Shown: piece after piece, positions 8,750 through 19,500 of the stretch
How positions within the stretch are numbered: the first letter of the stretch is position 1
Layout: each line of letters starts with the position of its first letter
NCBI GenBank assembly: GCA_026415395.1
Contig: JAOAHD010000007.1
Location: 372,001-436,000, forward strand
Direction of reading: 5' to 3'
Source: Candidatus Binatia bacterium
Lineage (GTDB): Bacteria; Desulfobacterota; Binatia; HRBIN30
Length of the DNA: 64,000 bases
Notes under the pieces: model-generated
Databases searched by the model: none
The model's input: only the letters and a program-made list of their open reading frames with translations
What the model was told of the DNA's origin: nothing
Translations under genes and position numbers: made by a program

Positions 8750-9250
8750 ATGGGGGCCGGGTCATGGCCATCGGTCGTGGAGGTCGGTCGGTGGACACCC
8801 GCCGCTTCGGCAAGCGTAGGTTATGGTTATGGATGATCATGACATGGATCATGGACACCCACGTTTCCGCATGGGGATGGATCCTGGGCACCCACTGTCC
8901 AACGAGGAGTGGGCCACGAGTAGGGGATCATGGATACCCACCAGGGATCATGGACACCCACCTGCTGGGCGGGGTCAATTGGGGGTCAATAGGACGGGAC
9001 GGATCGTGGAGACGGATCGTAAACACCCACGTTTCCGGGACGGATCCCGGACGTTTCCGCGACGGATCCCGGACACCCACTTTTCGGGGTAGCTAGCTGC
9101 GGCTGAAAAAGACCTCCGTGCTTCCGTTGCATGCTCAGGCCCGGCAGAAGGCCGGCTCTGTCGTGCAGACCGGGAGCATGGGGGGGATGCCTGGTGGAGG
9201 GCGGGACGAATCGTGGACGGGTGGATGGTGGACACCGACATTTTCGGCGG
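8750..9250. repeat. Repeat island B, left part: GGACACCCAC repeats
   Basis: Exact GGACACCCAC occurs at 8853-8862, 8952-8961 and 9071-9080, with variants near 8793 (GGACACCCGC), 8886 (GGGCACCCAC) and 9014 (AAACACCCAC). The copies are preceded by GATCATG or GGATCCC and often followed by a GTTTCCG or TTTTCGG phrase. The local unit CGGATCCCGGACGTTTCCG is repeated in part with truncations, giving the same stuttered look as in the first island. No gene is visible. Confidence 0.75.
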
Positions 9251-10094
9251 GGCCAATAGCGGGCGACGGCGGCACGCTTGCTCTTTGTGTCTGCTCTGTT
9301 TGACTCGGCAGGCTGGAATTCTTGCGAAGTGACGCAAAACCTGGATGCCCCCTTCTTTGACTCACACCCAGGATCAGCACCCCTTTTGGAGGCGATTGCC
9401 GGATTCCCCCGTTTCTTGGATTGGCTCGGAAAACCCGCATTTTCGAGGTGCGAACCTGAAGCCAAAGCGCCTCCGTGAGGGTGTTGGCCCTACTGAGGGA
9501 CGAGAGCAGACTCGCGTATAAAACCGCGACGACGTTAGATCTGGCTGCCCCAATCCTAGGATCCGGAGGCTGGAGCTCGGCTTCCGACAGGGTCCGAAGT
9601 CTGCCCGCGCTCTCGCAGGATCCTGTGGGTTGCAACTCGAGCATGGTACCGCAGTCCGCGCCGCGAGGAGCCCGAGAAACTCGGAGGTTGTGCCCTGATT
9701 ATTCCTCCCTGCTTTTTCCTCCCTTGTCGCTCCTCCCTCGTCTCTCCATGCTCGCTGAGCCGGTCGTGACCTGTCACCAAGAAGAGCGAGGCCACCTACC
9801 AGGTCATGCTCCTGGCTCGGGCAGTTAGTCGATTTTTTGGGGCCGGTTTGACTTATCAGGGGAGCGCAAGGGCAAAGTCTCTGCCCTGTGGGTATGCGGT
9901 GCCCGGCTCCAAGATCCGCGTCCCGGACCGCCATCGGCGCATGAACAGCGGTCCGGGATTGCCCCGCGGGCTGGCGTTTTCATCTTGGGTATCGGTAGGT
10001 TGTCTAGGGTGTCCGCGACCGGTTCGTCAGGGACCACCCTGAGCGGATAGTCGATTCAGCCCCGAGCCGGCGGAGCTAGTCGGGGCTCCTGAGC
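9251..10094. other. Intergenic stretch with no recognised gene
   Basis: Several frames of 60-190 codons stay open on both strands, none with recognisable motifs, a convincing ribosome site or family similarity. I saw no RNA gene and no exact decamer copy. It may be decayed sequence. Confidence 0.45.
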
Positions 10095-10570
10095 TATTCG
10101 TGGGTGTCTATAGACTGATGCTCCACTGGCGAAACGGGCTGGGGATCCTGGCCCATTTCACGGATGTTTCTTGGATGTCCAGGATTGCCTAGGATTGCCT
10201 CCTCCAAAATTGCTTTTCCTGGATGTCCAGAATTGACCTCCAGAATTGACCTCCCTTCCAAGATTGCCCCCCCGATCGGCGTCGCTGGAGCATTGCACTC
10301 CAGCATTGACCTCCAGACTTGGCCCCCATCTACTGGATGCCCTCGACCGGTTCCTCGAGCGGCTTTTCCTGGGTGTCCAGGATGGGATTTGGGAGGAGTG
10401 CCTCCTTCGGTGGGTGTCCAGGATGGGATTTCTCCAGCATGGGATTTCTCCAGCATGGGATTCCTAGGAAGGGATTTGTTGGATGTCCACGATGGGATCT
10501 TGGGTGTCCACGATGGGATCCCACGATGGGATCCCAGATGGGACTCCATCCAGGATTGGACCCCACTTTT
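10095..10570. repeat. Repeat island B, middle part: GTGGGTGTCC / GATGGGATC stuttered repeats
   Basis: Exact GTGGGTGTCC lies at 10410-10419, with near copies around 10100, 10370, 10482 and 10501. Short phrases are repeated in ladders: GGATGTCCAG with AATTGACCTCC at about 10219-10260; GGGATTTCTCCAGCAT in tandem at about 10425-10460; GTCCACGATGGGATC with CCACGATGGGATCCC at about 10486-10530. The repeats overlap one another and vary in length, unlike the regular spacing of CRISPR or satellite arrays. Confidence 0.75.
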
Positions 10571-10711
10571 GGTTGCACGGATGGCTGGAATGGGCAGGTG
10601 CACGGGGCCGTGTGGTGGATGCATGGGGTGAAGAGGAGCGAAATCTGCTGCCCCATTGCGCGAGTCTCTCCGTGGCCGAGCGAGAACCCCAGACGTGGAC
10701 CTGAGCAAGTT

Positions 10712-10964
10712 CGAGCGCCTGCGGGATCAGGGGAGGGCGCCGTTCGCTCGACAAGAGGGCTGGCCCCGAGCCCAAGCGTGCATAGGAACAAGGTATCGCG
10801 CCGGGCCCTCCGGCATGTTTGACTCGCCGCGTCTAAGCGCGCTCGGGGTCAAGCTCCAACGACAATCATCGAATGCCCTTGAAACGTCCCCAGCCCGAGC
10901 GCCCTCGGGATCAAGTGAGGATGCCATTCGCTCGATACGGCGGCCGGCAACCGAGTCCAAGCCC
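10712..10964. repeat. Imperfect direct repeat of about 65 bp
   Basis: The stretch 10712-10778 and the stretch 10896-10963 align with shared blocks CGAGCGCC, CGGGATCA, TTCGCTCGA, GGC and CCAAGC. The two lie about 185 bp apart. Weaker fragments of the same pattern (CTCGGGGTCAAG near 10840, CTCCGGAATCAAGTG near 10965) suggest a decayed tandem family distinct from the GTGGGTGTCC repeats. From here to 11175 I saw no gene. Confidence 0.55.
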
Positions 10965-11175
10965 CTCCGGAATCAAGTGTGGAACACCGCATGTGAGGGA
11001 TCACGCAACTTCCCTTGTCTCGCTCTGTCTCGCTGGCGTTGCTGGCCGACCCTGAACGTGAGCTGGAAACGGCGCTGCCTTTTACGCCGCCGGGGGTTGA
11101 AACTCGGGCGGCTTGGGGAAAGGGCGGTCCCAGCGCTTTTCTCGCCTAGGCCGGCTGGGCTATTCGCCCCGGTTG

Positions 11176-12393
11176 CTAACAGGGGCTATGGTCCACGGAG
11201 TCTAACGCAGCCACGCACTCGAGGTGGTCCGTTTGCGGGAACATATCGAAGGGTTGGATGACGGTGGTTCGATATCCGTTTCGCTCGAACCACGCTAAAT
11301 CGCGGAGCAAGCTTTCTGGGTTACACGAGACGTACACGATGCGCCGCGGAGCAAGCTTAATGATCCCCAAGCGCGCCTCCTCGTCCACGCCCTTGCGCGG
11401 AGGATTCAGTGTCACAACGCTAACGCGACCGAATCGCTCCCCCAGAATACGTGCACCCTCGTTAGCGGTGGCAGTGAGGATGCGCACATTGTGAAAACCG
11501 TTCCACCGCACGTTGCTCCGCGCATCCGCGCTCGCAATCGGCGATTCCTCAATACCAAACACAAGTTTTGCCGTTGGCGCGAGATGAAAAGTGAGCGCGC
11601 CCGCTCCACAGTAAAGGTCCGCAACAAGCTCTTCCGCTGACGTTTGAACTACCTGAGTTACGTATTCGTAAATCCGGCGAGCCACCGGGATATTCGCCTG
11701 CAGAAACGCACCCGCACGAGTTTTGAGTTTGAAGGCCCCAATGCGCTCCGCCAAAGTGTCCTCTCGGGTTACAGGCGTAAAGAGCTCTCCGAAGATGACG
11801 TTGCCGGCCGATGGATTGTAATTGTGCACCACGCTGCGAACTCGCGGGAGGCGAGCGATAGCACGGAGCAGTGTCCTCAGGCGTTGGTCTAACTTTGTGG
11901 CCGTGACGAGGATGACTTGAACGCTTTTCGTCCAACGGCTGACGCGAAGGACTAAGTAGCGGAGCGAGCCTTCATGCGTCCGCTCGTCGTAAGTTGGCAA
12001 CTCGCTCGCCTCTAACAAGGCAGGAACCCGGGCAAGCGTGGTAGTGATTAACGGATGGTGAACCGGGCAAGCACGAATATCCACAACGACATGGGTGCCG
12101 GGACGAAATAAGCCAACCAGCAACCCTCGTCGAACGGAGCGACGAAGCACCAGCTTCGCTTGATTGCGGTAGCCGAACGCTTGTGGTGACCCGACGATGT
12201 TGCCGATCGCAGGACCCCCGTTCGGCCACTGGGTGGCAACCAACGCGCGTAACTTTTGCTGCTTCCACTCGAGTTGTGCCCCGTACGGCTGCCCAATCAG
12301 GCGGCACCCTACGCATTGAGGATAGTGCGGACAGGGAAACTCATGTGCCTTACCGATCGCTTCGCTTTGCTCGCTGCCGACGAAACGTACCAC
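11176..12393 (-). CDS. rlmD: 23S rRNA m5U methyltransferase, RlmD/RumA family
   Basis: A 405-residue SAM-dependent RNA m5U methyltransferase of the TrmA/RlmCD superfamily. The N-terminal cysteine cluster CPHYPQCVGC should hold a [4Fe-4S] cluster. The SAM-binding motif is DLYCGAGALTFHL. Motif IV is TLNPPRKG, and the catalytic cysteine lies in YVSCNPESLLRDL near the C-terminus. RlmD methylates U1939 and RlmC U747; the two cannot be told apart safely here. The first 44 bp overlap the end of moaC on the same strand, so they are probably cotranscribed. No separate TRAM domain is evident at the N-terminus, as in the shorter RlmC-like members. Confidence 0.85.
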   Translation of the reverse strand: MVRFVGSEQSEAIGKAHEFPCPHYPQCVGCRLIGQPYGAQLEWKQQKLRALVATQWPNGGPAIGNIVGSPQAFGYRNQAKLVLRRSVRRGLLVGLFRPGTHVVVDIRACPVHHPLITTTLARVPALLEASELPTYDERTHEGSLRYLVLRVSRWTKSVQVILVTATKLDQRLRTLLRAIARLPRVRSVVHNYNPSAGNVIFGELFTPVTREDTLAERIGAFKLKTRAGAFLQANIPVARRIYEYVTQVVQTSAEELVADLYCGAGALTFHLAPTAKLVFGIEESPIASADARSNVRWNGFHNVRILTATANEGARILGERFGRVSVVTLNPPRKGVDEEARLGIIKLAPRRIVYVSCNPESLLRDLAWFERNGYRTTVIQPFDMFPQTDHLECVAALDSVDHSPC

Positions 12394-12889
12394 TCCGACC
12401 CCCCTTTTTCTCGACTAAGTGAAGCTCTGCAATTTCCATCTCACGGTCTACTGCCTTACACATATCGTAGACCGTAAGGGCTGCGATACTTGCGGCCACC
12501 AGCGCCTCCATTTCCACGCCCGTTTTTCCCTCCACCCTTACTCGGGAGCGAATCTCTAACTCGCCCGGAGCGACGGGCTCCAGCTCGAGCTCGACCGCCT
12601 CGATCGGCAAAGGATGGCAAAGCGGAATAAGATCGCTTGTCCGCTTCGCTGCCATGATCCCCGCTAACCGGGCAATCGAGAACACTTCTCCCTTCTCGAT
12701 CCGTCCCTTGACAATTCGTTCCAGCGTCGACGGTTGCATGCGGATGAGTGTGCGCGCAACAGCCTCCCGTCGTGTCTTCGGCTTCGCACCTACGTCCACC
12801 ATGCGTGCTCTCCCCTGCGCATCTAAGTGCGAGAACTGACCGGAATCCTTGCGGGGGCTTGACTGAGTCAGTAGAGTTCGAGACCTCAT
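12350..12889 (-). CDS. moaC: Cyclic pyranopterin monophosphate synthase MoaC
   Basis: About 179 residues. It contains [19 protein letters not shown] at the start of the family core, the LCHPLPIE loop, [14 protein letters not shown], and MCKAVDREM, which supplies catalytic-site residues. MoaC converts the GTP-derived cyclic intermediate to cyclic pyranopterin monophosphate in molybdenum cofactor synthesis. I place the start at the ATG at 12889-12887. The frame continues open to 13018, but that would run through trxB. About 18 residues precede the family core, so a later non-ATG start is possible. This start shares the CATG palindrome with the opposing trxB start. Other Mo-cofactor genes are not nearby. 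Confidence 0.9.
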   Translation of the reverse strand: MRSRTLLTQSSPRKDSGQFSHLDAQGRARMVDVGAKPKTRREAVARTLIRMQPSTLERIVKGRIEKGEVFSIARLAGIMAAKRTSDLIPLCHPLPIEAVELELEPVAPGELEIRSRVRVEGKTGVEMEALVAASIAALTVYDMCKAVDREMEIAELHLVEKKGGRSGTFRRQRAKRSDR

Positions 12890-13826
12890 GACACACCACA
12901 AAATCATTATTCTCGGCTCGGGGCCAGCGGGGCTGACAGCGGCATTGTACGCCGCCCGCGCGAATCTCGCTCCCGTTGTGATTGAAGGTTCGCAGCCCGG
13001 TGGGCAGTTGACCATCACGACAGAGGTCGAAAATTACCCAGGCTTTCCTGAGGGACTTTTAGGCCCTGAGTTGATGGAACGGTTTCGCAAACAGGCTGAA
13101 CGCTTCGGGACACAGTACGTTTACGGCGATGTCACCGAAGTGAAGCTTTCGCAATCGCCGTTCGAGGTCCGCACCCACAGTGAGGCGTTCACTTGTGACG
13201 CTCTGATTATTGCCACCGGAGCATCTGCGAAATTGTTGGGCCTTGAGTCTGAAAAGCGCCTGATGGGTCACGGAGTATCAGCGTGTGCTACGTGCGACGG
13301 ATTCTTCTTTAAGGGCAAAGAAGTCATTGTCGTTGGAGGTGGGGATACCGCCATGGAAGAGGCGATCTTTCTGACGAAGTTCGCTTCGCGAGTCACCGTC
13401 GTCCATCGCCGAAATGAACTCCGGGCATCGAAAATCATGCAGGAACGCGCCCGTCGAAATCCGAAAATCCAGTTCATCTGGGATTCGGTGGTCGACGAAA
13501 TTTACGGAAGTCCCGATGGCAAGGCGGTTACAGGGGTACGGCTGCGCAACGTCAAAACCGGCGAGCTAAGCGACTTCGCCTGCGAGGGCGTGTTCATCGC
13601 CATTGGGCACCAACCGAATACGCAACTGTTTCAAGGGCAGCTTGAGATGGATCCAGCCGGCTACATCATCACGCGCGGGCGCTCCACCGCCACCAGTGTG
13701 CCGGGCGTTTTCGCTTGCGGGGATGTGCAAGATCCGACCTATCGTCAGGCAGTGACTGCTGCCGGAACAGGTTGCATGGCTGCAATTGATGCAGAGCGGT
13801 GGCTAGAAGCGAAAGCTCACGGGTGA
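12888..13826 (+). CDS. trxB: Thioredoxin reductase
   Basis: A 312-residue low-molecular-weight thioredoxin reductase. The FAD-binding GSGPAG is at about residues 10-15, the redox-active pair is CATC at about 133-136, the NADPH-binding [12 protein letters not shown] follows at about 147-158, and the C-terminal FAD motif is [26 protein letters not shown]. It reduces thioredoxin with NADPH in the cytoplasm. The start ATG overlaps the moaC start ATG on the other strand, leaving no space for a conventional intergenic promoter. Family and length are fully typical. Confidence 0.95.
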   Translation: MTHHKIIILGSGPAGLTAALYAARANLAPVVIEGSQPGGQLTITTEVENYPGFPEGLLGPELMERFRKQAERFGTQYVYGDVTEVKLSQSPFEVRTHSEAFTCDALIIATGASAKLLGLESEKRLMGHGVSACATCDGFFFKGKEVIVVGGGDTAMEEAIFLTKFASRVTVVHRRNELRASKIMQERARRNPKIQFIWDSVVDEIYGSPDGKAVTGVRLRNVKTGELSDFACEGVFIAIGHQPNTQLFQGQLEMDPAGYIITRGRSTATSVPGVFACGDVQDPTYRQAVTAAGTGCMAAIDAERWLEAKAHG

Positions 13827-13948
13827 ATGGCATCACGTGTTCGGTTGCGGTCGAAAGACGATAGCCGAACAACGGTCGGCCCTAACGGATTGAATCGCGC
13901 GCGTGTTGGCGCGTCTAGAACGCGTTCGTGACTCACGGGGATCAATAC

Positions 13949-15259
13949 GTGCGCTTGAAACTTGGGACTCTGACCTGGGCTGCGATGCTCGTTGCGGTTG
14001 CCCTTCCCGTATTCGGCGAGGAAGCAGCCCTACTCTCGTACCAAGACGAGCAAGCGCTGGCAGCTCTCTTGTGGGCGCGTGCGGCAGAGGTGCTCGATGC
14101 CCGCACAGCTCTTCGCCAAGCAGAAAGCGCGCATCTGCGGGCACGGACGTACCCAAACCCGTCAATCGACGGAAGTTGGAATACCATTCCCGTTGGCCGG
14201 ACCAATCCGCCTGGATTGCCGGACCGCCTCAATCAAATTCCTAATTACTCCGTTGTCTTTGCACAGCTTTTCGAATTGGGGAAGCGTGGCCCTCGTATCG
14301 CCGCCCGAGCGTTCGACGTTGAACGGTTACGCGCCGAGGCAGAAGCCGTGTTGGGCGATCGCTTCTTCGCTCTCCTGGACACGATTGGACGGATCGCCAC
14401 CGAGCAACGACGGAGCGCGGTGCTGGACCAACAGATTCGCGACTCCGAGGAACTTCTACAACTGGATCGGGCACGTGCTGACCGTGGGGAAATCCCTGCG
14501 TTGGATGTGGATGTCGCGGAAGTGGAGCAAGCCCGACTGCGGGCACTGCGGGAAAGTGCTCAAGCAGCTCTGCTCCAGGCACAATCCGAGTGCAGCGCGC
14601 TGCTTGCAATGCCGTGCCCGCAATTCGCTGACGACGAGGCAGCGAAGAGCTTTCTTGTTCGATCGTACCAGGGTGTTGCGGGGGTCCAGCCTTCCGTCGA
14701 CTTGGCGTTAGAGCTACGCCCCGATCTCAAGGCGCTGCGGGCTGCCATCGCCGCGGCCGAGCAAGACGCCGTGCTCGCGGAGCGCCGCGCTGTGCCCGAT
14801 GTCACGCTGCGTGCTGGGTACACGTACGACCAGTTCACCGTCGCTGGAAATCAACGCAACAGTCTAGTGGTCGGCTTTGAAATGCCGATTCCGTTGTTTG
14901 ATCGCGGCCAGGCTGACCTCATTGCGGCCCGTGCTGTTGAGGCGAGAGCCCGCGAACTCCTCCGCGTTCTGACGGAGAGCCTTCCCGATCGCCTAAAGGG
15001 GGCGACGGAACAACTCGGTTTGGCGCTTCGTCGCATGGAGCAACTGGATCGCGCAGTGACGAAAGCGAGTGCCATGCGGGACACACTGGTCGAAGCCCAG
15101 CGTGCCGGTGGGATATCGGCAATCGAAGTGCTGGTCGCGCGCCGAAATTACCAGGATTTACTGCGGGAGCGCGTGGAGCTCGACGGCGATGCCTTCTCCG
15201 CCGCTCTGACAATTCGGAAACTGTCTGGCCAATTTCCCACGGTCTCAACCGAAAAATGA
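13949..15259 (+). CDS. Outer-membrane efflux channel, TolC/CzcC family
   Basis: About 436 residues from the GTG at 13949, which has GGGG at 13937-13940. It starts with a clear Sec signal peptide (RLKLGTLTWAAMLVAVALPVFG, cleaved near GEEA). An upstream GTG at 13928 is possible. The body has two long alpha-helical coiled-coil repeats separated by strand segments such as TYPNPSIDGSW and DVTLRAGYTYDQF, as in TolC-family channels. No lipobox cysteine is present. The next two genes encode the matching periplasmic adaptor and RND pump, so this is the outer-membrane part of a tripartite metal efflux system. Confidence 0.85.
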   Translation: MRLKLGTLTWAAMLVAVALPVFGEEAALLSYQDEQALAALLWARAAEVLDARTALRQAESAHLRARTYPNPSIDGSWNTIPVGRTNPPGLPDRLNQIPNYSVVFAQLFELGKRGPRIAARAFDVERLRAEAEAVLGDRFFALLDTIGRIATEQRRSAVLDQQIRDSEELLQLDRARADRGEIPALDVDVAEVEQARLRALRESAQAALLQAQSECSALLAMPCPQFADDEAAKSFLVRSYQGVAGVQPSVDLALELRPDLKALRAAIAAAEQDAVLAERRAVPDVTLRAGYTYDQFTVAGNQRNSLVVGFEMPIPLFDRGQADLIAARAVEARARELLRVLTESLPDRLKGATEQLGLALRRMEQLDRAVTKASAMRDTLVEAQRAGGISAIEVLVARRNYQDLLRERVELDGDAFSAALTIRKLSGQFPTVSTEK

Positions 15260-15265
15260 GAACCT

Positions 15266-16483
15266 ATGAGGTGGAGTGAGGATTTGAGAAGAGCAAAGGA
15301 CGCGCCTTGTGGCAGCGTAGCACTGCGTCGCTTTGATCGATTCTCCTTGCCGCTGAGGTTGACGTTCGTCGGGGTGGTTGTTTCGGCAGCCGTGGTCGTG
15401 GCGCTGCTCGGCTGTGAACGGGACCTGCAAGAAGCCCCGAAGTCACCAATCCGCGTGGACGGCACCAAGGTTGAGGTCGAGCGTGCGGCAGCAACCTTAG
15501 GTTACCTGACCATTGAACAGGCCAAATTGCAGCGAGTGCTCGATCCCGAACCCGTTGCAGGACGGGTGGCCGTTGCCGAATCACGGGCGGAACCTATCGT
15601 GGCACCTCTCGAGGGGCGAGTCGACAGCGTCGCCGTTCGCTTAGGGCAACGGGTGAACCCTGGGGATCGCTTGATCTCACTTAGGTCTGCTGCCCTCGTC
15701 GACCTGTTGCACGAAATCGAGGTCTTGCAAGCTAGTGAGGCGGTGCGCGCGAAGACGGTGGAACGGTTGGGTGCTTTAGTGCAGTTGCGCGCTGCTGCCG
15801 AGAAAGACCTGCTTGCAGCTCAGCTCAAGTTGGAGGAGGTGCGGTTGTCCCGACAGGCCGCGGAGCTCAAATTGCGCAGTCGCCCGATACAGGTGTCGGC
15901 CGATGGGTCGTATTGGCTGCTGGCGCCTCGGGACGGTGTGGTCGTTGAGCGGAACGTGCTCGTGGGTGAAGAAGTCGGCGCGGATCGGACACAACCATTG
16001 CTTGTCATCGCTGACCTCAGCGAGGTCGTGGTTACGGCCGACGTTCCCGAGCAGCGCGCGACATGGCTGCGCGCCGGGGGACAGGCGAGGATTCGCAGCG
16101 CGGCGCAGCCGGGCCGGGTCTGGACAGGAGAAATTGAATACGTGAGCGAAGTTGTAGACCCACAGCGACGCATGGTCAACGTGCGAATCCGAGTGCCAAA
16201 TCCGGACCACCTGCTGCGACCGAACGCATTCGTACAGGTGGTCTTCGACCCCGGGGAAGGCACAGTGGTCGTGGTGCCTGCAACGGCTGTCGTTACCGAC
16301 GATCAACGGGTCTCCGTGTTTGTCGTGGCGAGTGAGAACCCACCGACGTTTCAACGGCGTGATGTGACTACCGGCCGTCAAAGCGAACACTCGATCGAAA
16401 TCCTATCCGGCTTGCAGCCCGGGGAGAGCTACGTGGCTCGCGGAGCAAATTTGCTCGCAAACGCCATCGACCTTGTTCCCTAA
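15266..16483 (+). CDS. Periplasmic adaptor (membrane fusion protein), CzcB/CusB-like
   Basis: A 405-residue RND adaptor. A hydrophobic segment near residues 32-49 ends in a lipobox-like LLGC, suggesting a lipoprotein anchored to the inner membrane. The lipoyl-like halves (EPIVAPLEGRVDSVAVRLGQRV and SYWLLAPRDGVVVERNVLVG) flank a helical hairpin rich in Leu, Ala and Glu. The beta-barrel and membrane-proximal domains follow (WTGEIEYVSEVVDPQRRMVNVR). It lies 6 bp after the channel gene and 17 bp before the pump gene. The start at 15266 leaves about 30 residues before the hydrophobic core, so the true start may be somewhat later. Confidence 0.85.
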   Translation: MRWSEDLRRAKDAPCGSVALRRFDRFSLPLRLTFVGVVVSAAVVVALLGCERDLQEAPKSPIRVDGTKVEVERAAATLGYLTIEQAKLQRVLDPEPVAGRVAVAESRAEPIVAPLEGRVDSVAVRLGQRVNPGDRLISLRSAALVDLLHEIEVLQASEAVRAKTVERLGALVQLRAAAEKDLLAAQLKLEEVRLSRQAAELKLRSRPIQVSADGSYWLLAPRDGVVVERNVLVGEEVGADRTQPLLVIADLSEVVVTADVPEQRATWLRAGGQARIRSAAQPGRVWTGEIEYVSEVVDPQRRMVNVRIRVPNPDHLLRPNAFVQVVFDPGEGTVVVVPATAVVTDDQRVSVFVVASENPPTFQRRDVTTGRQSEHSIEILSGLQPGESYVARGANLLANAIDLVP

Positions 16484-16500
16484 CACGTCCAACAAAGCCC

Positions 16501-19500
16501 ATGTTCGACCGCATTGTTGACTTGTCTCTCCGGAACCGCAGCGCTGTTTTGTTCTTCACTGGGGTAGTCATCTTGTTCGGTTGGCGGGCATTTCGTGCTC
16601 TAACCATCGAGGCGTTCCCCGATCCCACGGACACACAGGTCAACGTCATTACCTTGTTCCCTGGACAACCTGCCGAAGAGGTGGAAAGGCAGATTAGTCT
16701 CCCGATCGAACGTGCCCTCAATGGGACACCGGGGCTCATACGGTTGAGAAGCATCTCGTTGTTCGGGCTCTCGTACGTCACCTTGACGTTCGATGACGGC
16801 TTCGATGTCTTGTTTGCGCGGGCTCAAACCCTCGAGCGCTTAAGAGGTGCAGAGCTGCCCGAAGGAGTGGTCCCGGAACTCGGGGCGCTCGCCACTCCGA
16901 TCGGAGAAGTTTACCGCTACACGCTCGTAGGGGCGGGTGGCGACCCGATGCGTCTGCGCACCATTCAGGACTGGGTGGTTCGCCCGCGATTGCTTCGCGT
17001 GCCGGGCGTGGCCGACGTGGTTTCTTATGGCGGCTTGGTTCGCGAGGTTCACGTTCAGCCCATCCCCGCCAGGCTTGCAGGTTATGACCTCACCTTAGAG
17101 CAACTCGAGAGTGCCCTACGCAAGAGTAGCGTGAATGCGAGTGGTGGCGTGTTGGAGCATGGCTCGGAGCAGTTTGTCATCCGGAGTGAGGGCATGTTCC
17201 GCAGCTTGCAGGACATCGCCGCGGTCCATGTCGCAAGCCGCGATGGCACGCCTGTGCGCGTAGGAGATGTGGCTGCAGTGCAAGATGGATGGACGCCGCG
17301 ACAGGGGGTGGTGAGTCGAGGTAACGACTACGACGTGGTACAGGGCATCGTCCTCATGCGGCGGGGCGAAAATCCATCCGTCGTGCTGCAACGGGTCCGT
17401 CAGGCGGTTGCAGAACTCAACGGTGGGGGGCTTCCGACCGGTGTATCTCTCATCCCGTTTTACGATCGCACGGATTTGGTCAACACCACGCTACGTACCG
17501 TAGGGCACAACCTCCTCGAGGGGGCGACCTTAGTGACGATCGTTCTTTTCGCGTTCCTTTTGGACATCCGCGCCGCAGCGATCGCGGCTTCAGTCATCCC
17601 GCTCTCGCTCCTTAGTGCATTCATTTACCTGCACGTTCGCGGAATGAGCGCCAACTTGCTCAGCATGGGGGCGATAGACTTCGGAATCATCGTGGATGGT
17701 GCCGTGGTGATCATCGAGAGTATTCTGCTGCACTTGTACGGAAGCGCGCACAATCAATCAGCGCCGTACGCACAGGCGTTAAGCCAACGGGTTCGCGCCG
17801 GCGTCACTGCGGTTGTGCGGCCCACGGTGTTTGCGTTGCTCATCATCATTGCAGCATACCTTCCAATTTTCTTGCTGGAGCGCGTGGAGGGAAGAATTTT
17901 TGCTCCAATGTCAAATACGGTGGTGGCGGCTCTGCTTGGCGCCCTGCTGTTCTCGATTACCCTGGTGCCGGTTTTGGCGACGTTCGCTTACCGACATTTG
18001 CCTGTCCATCGTGAGTCCCCTTTACTACGCTGGGCGGAAAGAGCCTACCAGCCAGCGCTGAACTTCGCCTTGACGTGGCCCCGGGCACTTCTTGCCGTGG
18101 TGGTTTTGGCGCTCGGGTGTTCCGTCTACTTGCTCGCCCGCATGGGCTCCGAGTTTTTGCCCGAACTCAACGAGGGTTCATTGTACTTGACGTTTACCCT
18201 GCCACCGGACACGAGTCTGACCGAGGGACGGCGAATGGTGCCTCAAATTACCGCCTTGTTGCGCGACCACCCCGAGGTAAAGGAAGTCCTCACTCAGCTT
18301 GGGAGGCCCGAAGATGGGACAGACCCGAAGCTGGCGAACAATTTGGAGGTATTCTTGCTGCTTAAGCCTCCCGAACAGTGGCGCGCTCATGTGCGCAACC
18401 TGAGCGACCTGATCGAGGACATCCGAGGCCGACTCGTCGAGGTCCCGGGCGTCGAGGTGAACTTCTCTCAGCCGATCCGAGATAACGTGAACGAGTCGAT
18501 CTCTGGGCAAAAGGGACAAGTGGCCCTCAAGCTGTTCGGGGAAGATTTGGTTGAATTGCAACAGTTGGCGGAGCAGGTGAAGGGTGTGCTCGCCGGGGTG
18601 CCCGGAATCGCGGACTTAGGACTGGTGCTGAGTAGCGAGATCCCGCAAATCAAAGTGGAACCGGACCGCGATGCCCTAGGTCGATACGGTCTGGACATGG
18701 AGGATTTTCAGCACGTGCTGCAAGCCGCCCTTGGTGGGCAACAAGTCGGGGTGTACTGGGACGGTGAGGCCCGGTTCGACATCGTGTTGCGCTACCCGCC
18801 CTCAGCCAGGGCGCACATTGAAAAGATCCGCAACCTGCAAGTACCAGTGCAAGGGGGAGCGACAGTTCCTTTGGAAATGCTCGCCACGGTAACGGTGGGC
18901 CGCGGTCGTGCAGCAATCACCCGCGAAAACGGGCGGCGCTACATCGGGATTCGCATGAACGTTGGCGGCCGCGACCTGGGAAGCTTTGTTGCAGAGGCGC
19001 AGCAGCGGGTTGCGGCCGCGGTGAAATTGCCACCTGGGGTGACGGCAGAGTGGGGAGGTGAGTTCGAAAGCAAAGAGCGTGCGATGGCGCGGTTGTTGAC
19101 GGTCGTTCCGGTCGCACTCGTCGTTACATTGATCCTCCTGTTTCAATCCTTCCAACGCTTTGGTCCGGCCATGTTGGTTCTGTTGAACACTCCATTCGCT
19201 CTTGTTGGGGGAGTGCTGGCACTTTGGGTCGCCGGAATGCCGTTGTCGGTTTCCGCGGCAGTGGGCTTTATTGCTTTGATCGGGCAAGCGTCGTTAAATG
19301 GAGTTTTGGTGCTCTCTCGCGTGGAGGAGAAAAGGCGCGAAGGTACCCCCCTCGAGATGGCCATCGTTTCGGGCTGCATGGAACGGCTACGTCCCGTTCT
19401 CATGACTGCATGCCTAGCCGCACTTGGTCTGGTCCCGGCTGCCCTGAGTCATTCCATTGGGAGCGAGGTACAAAGGCCGGTGGCGGTCGTGATTGTTGGG

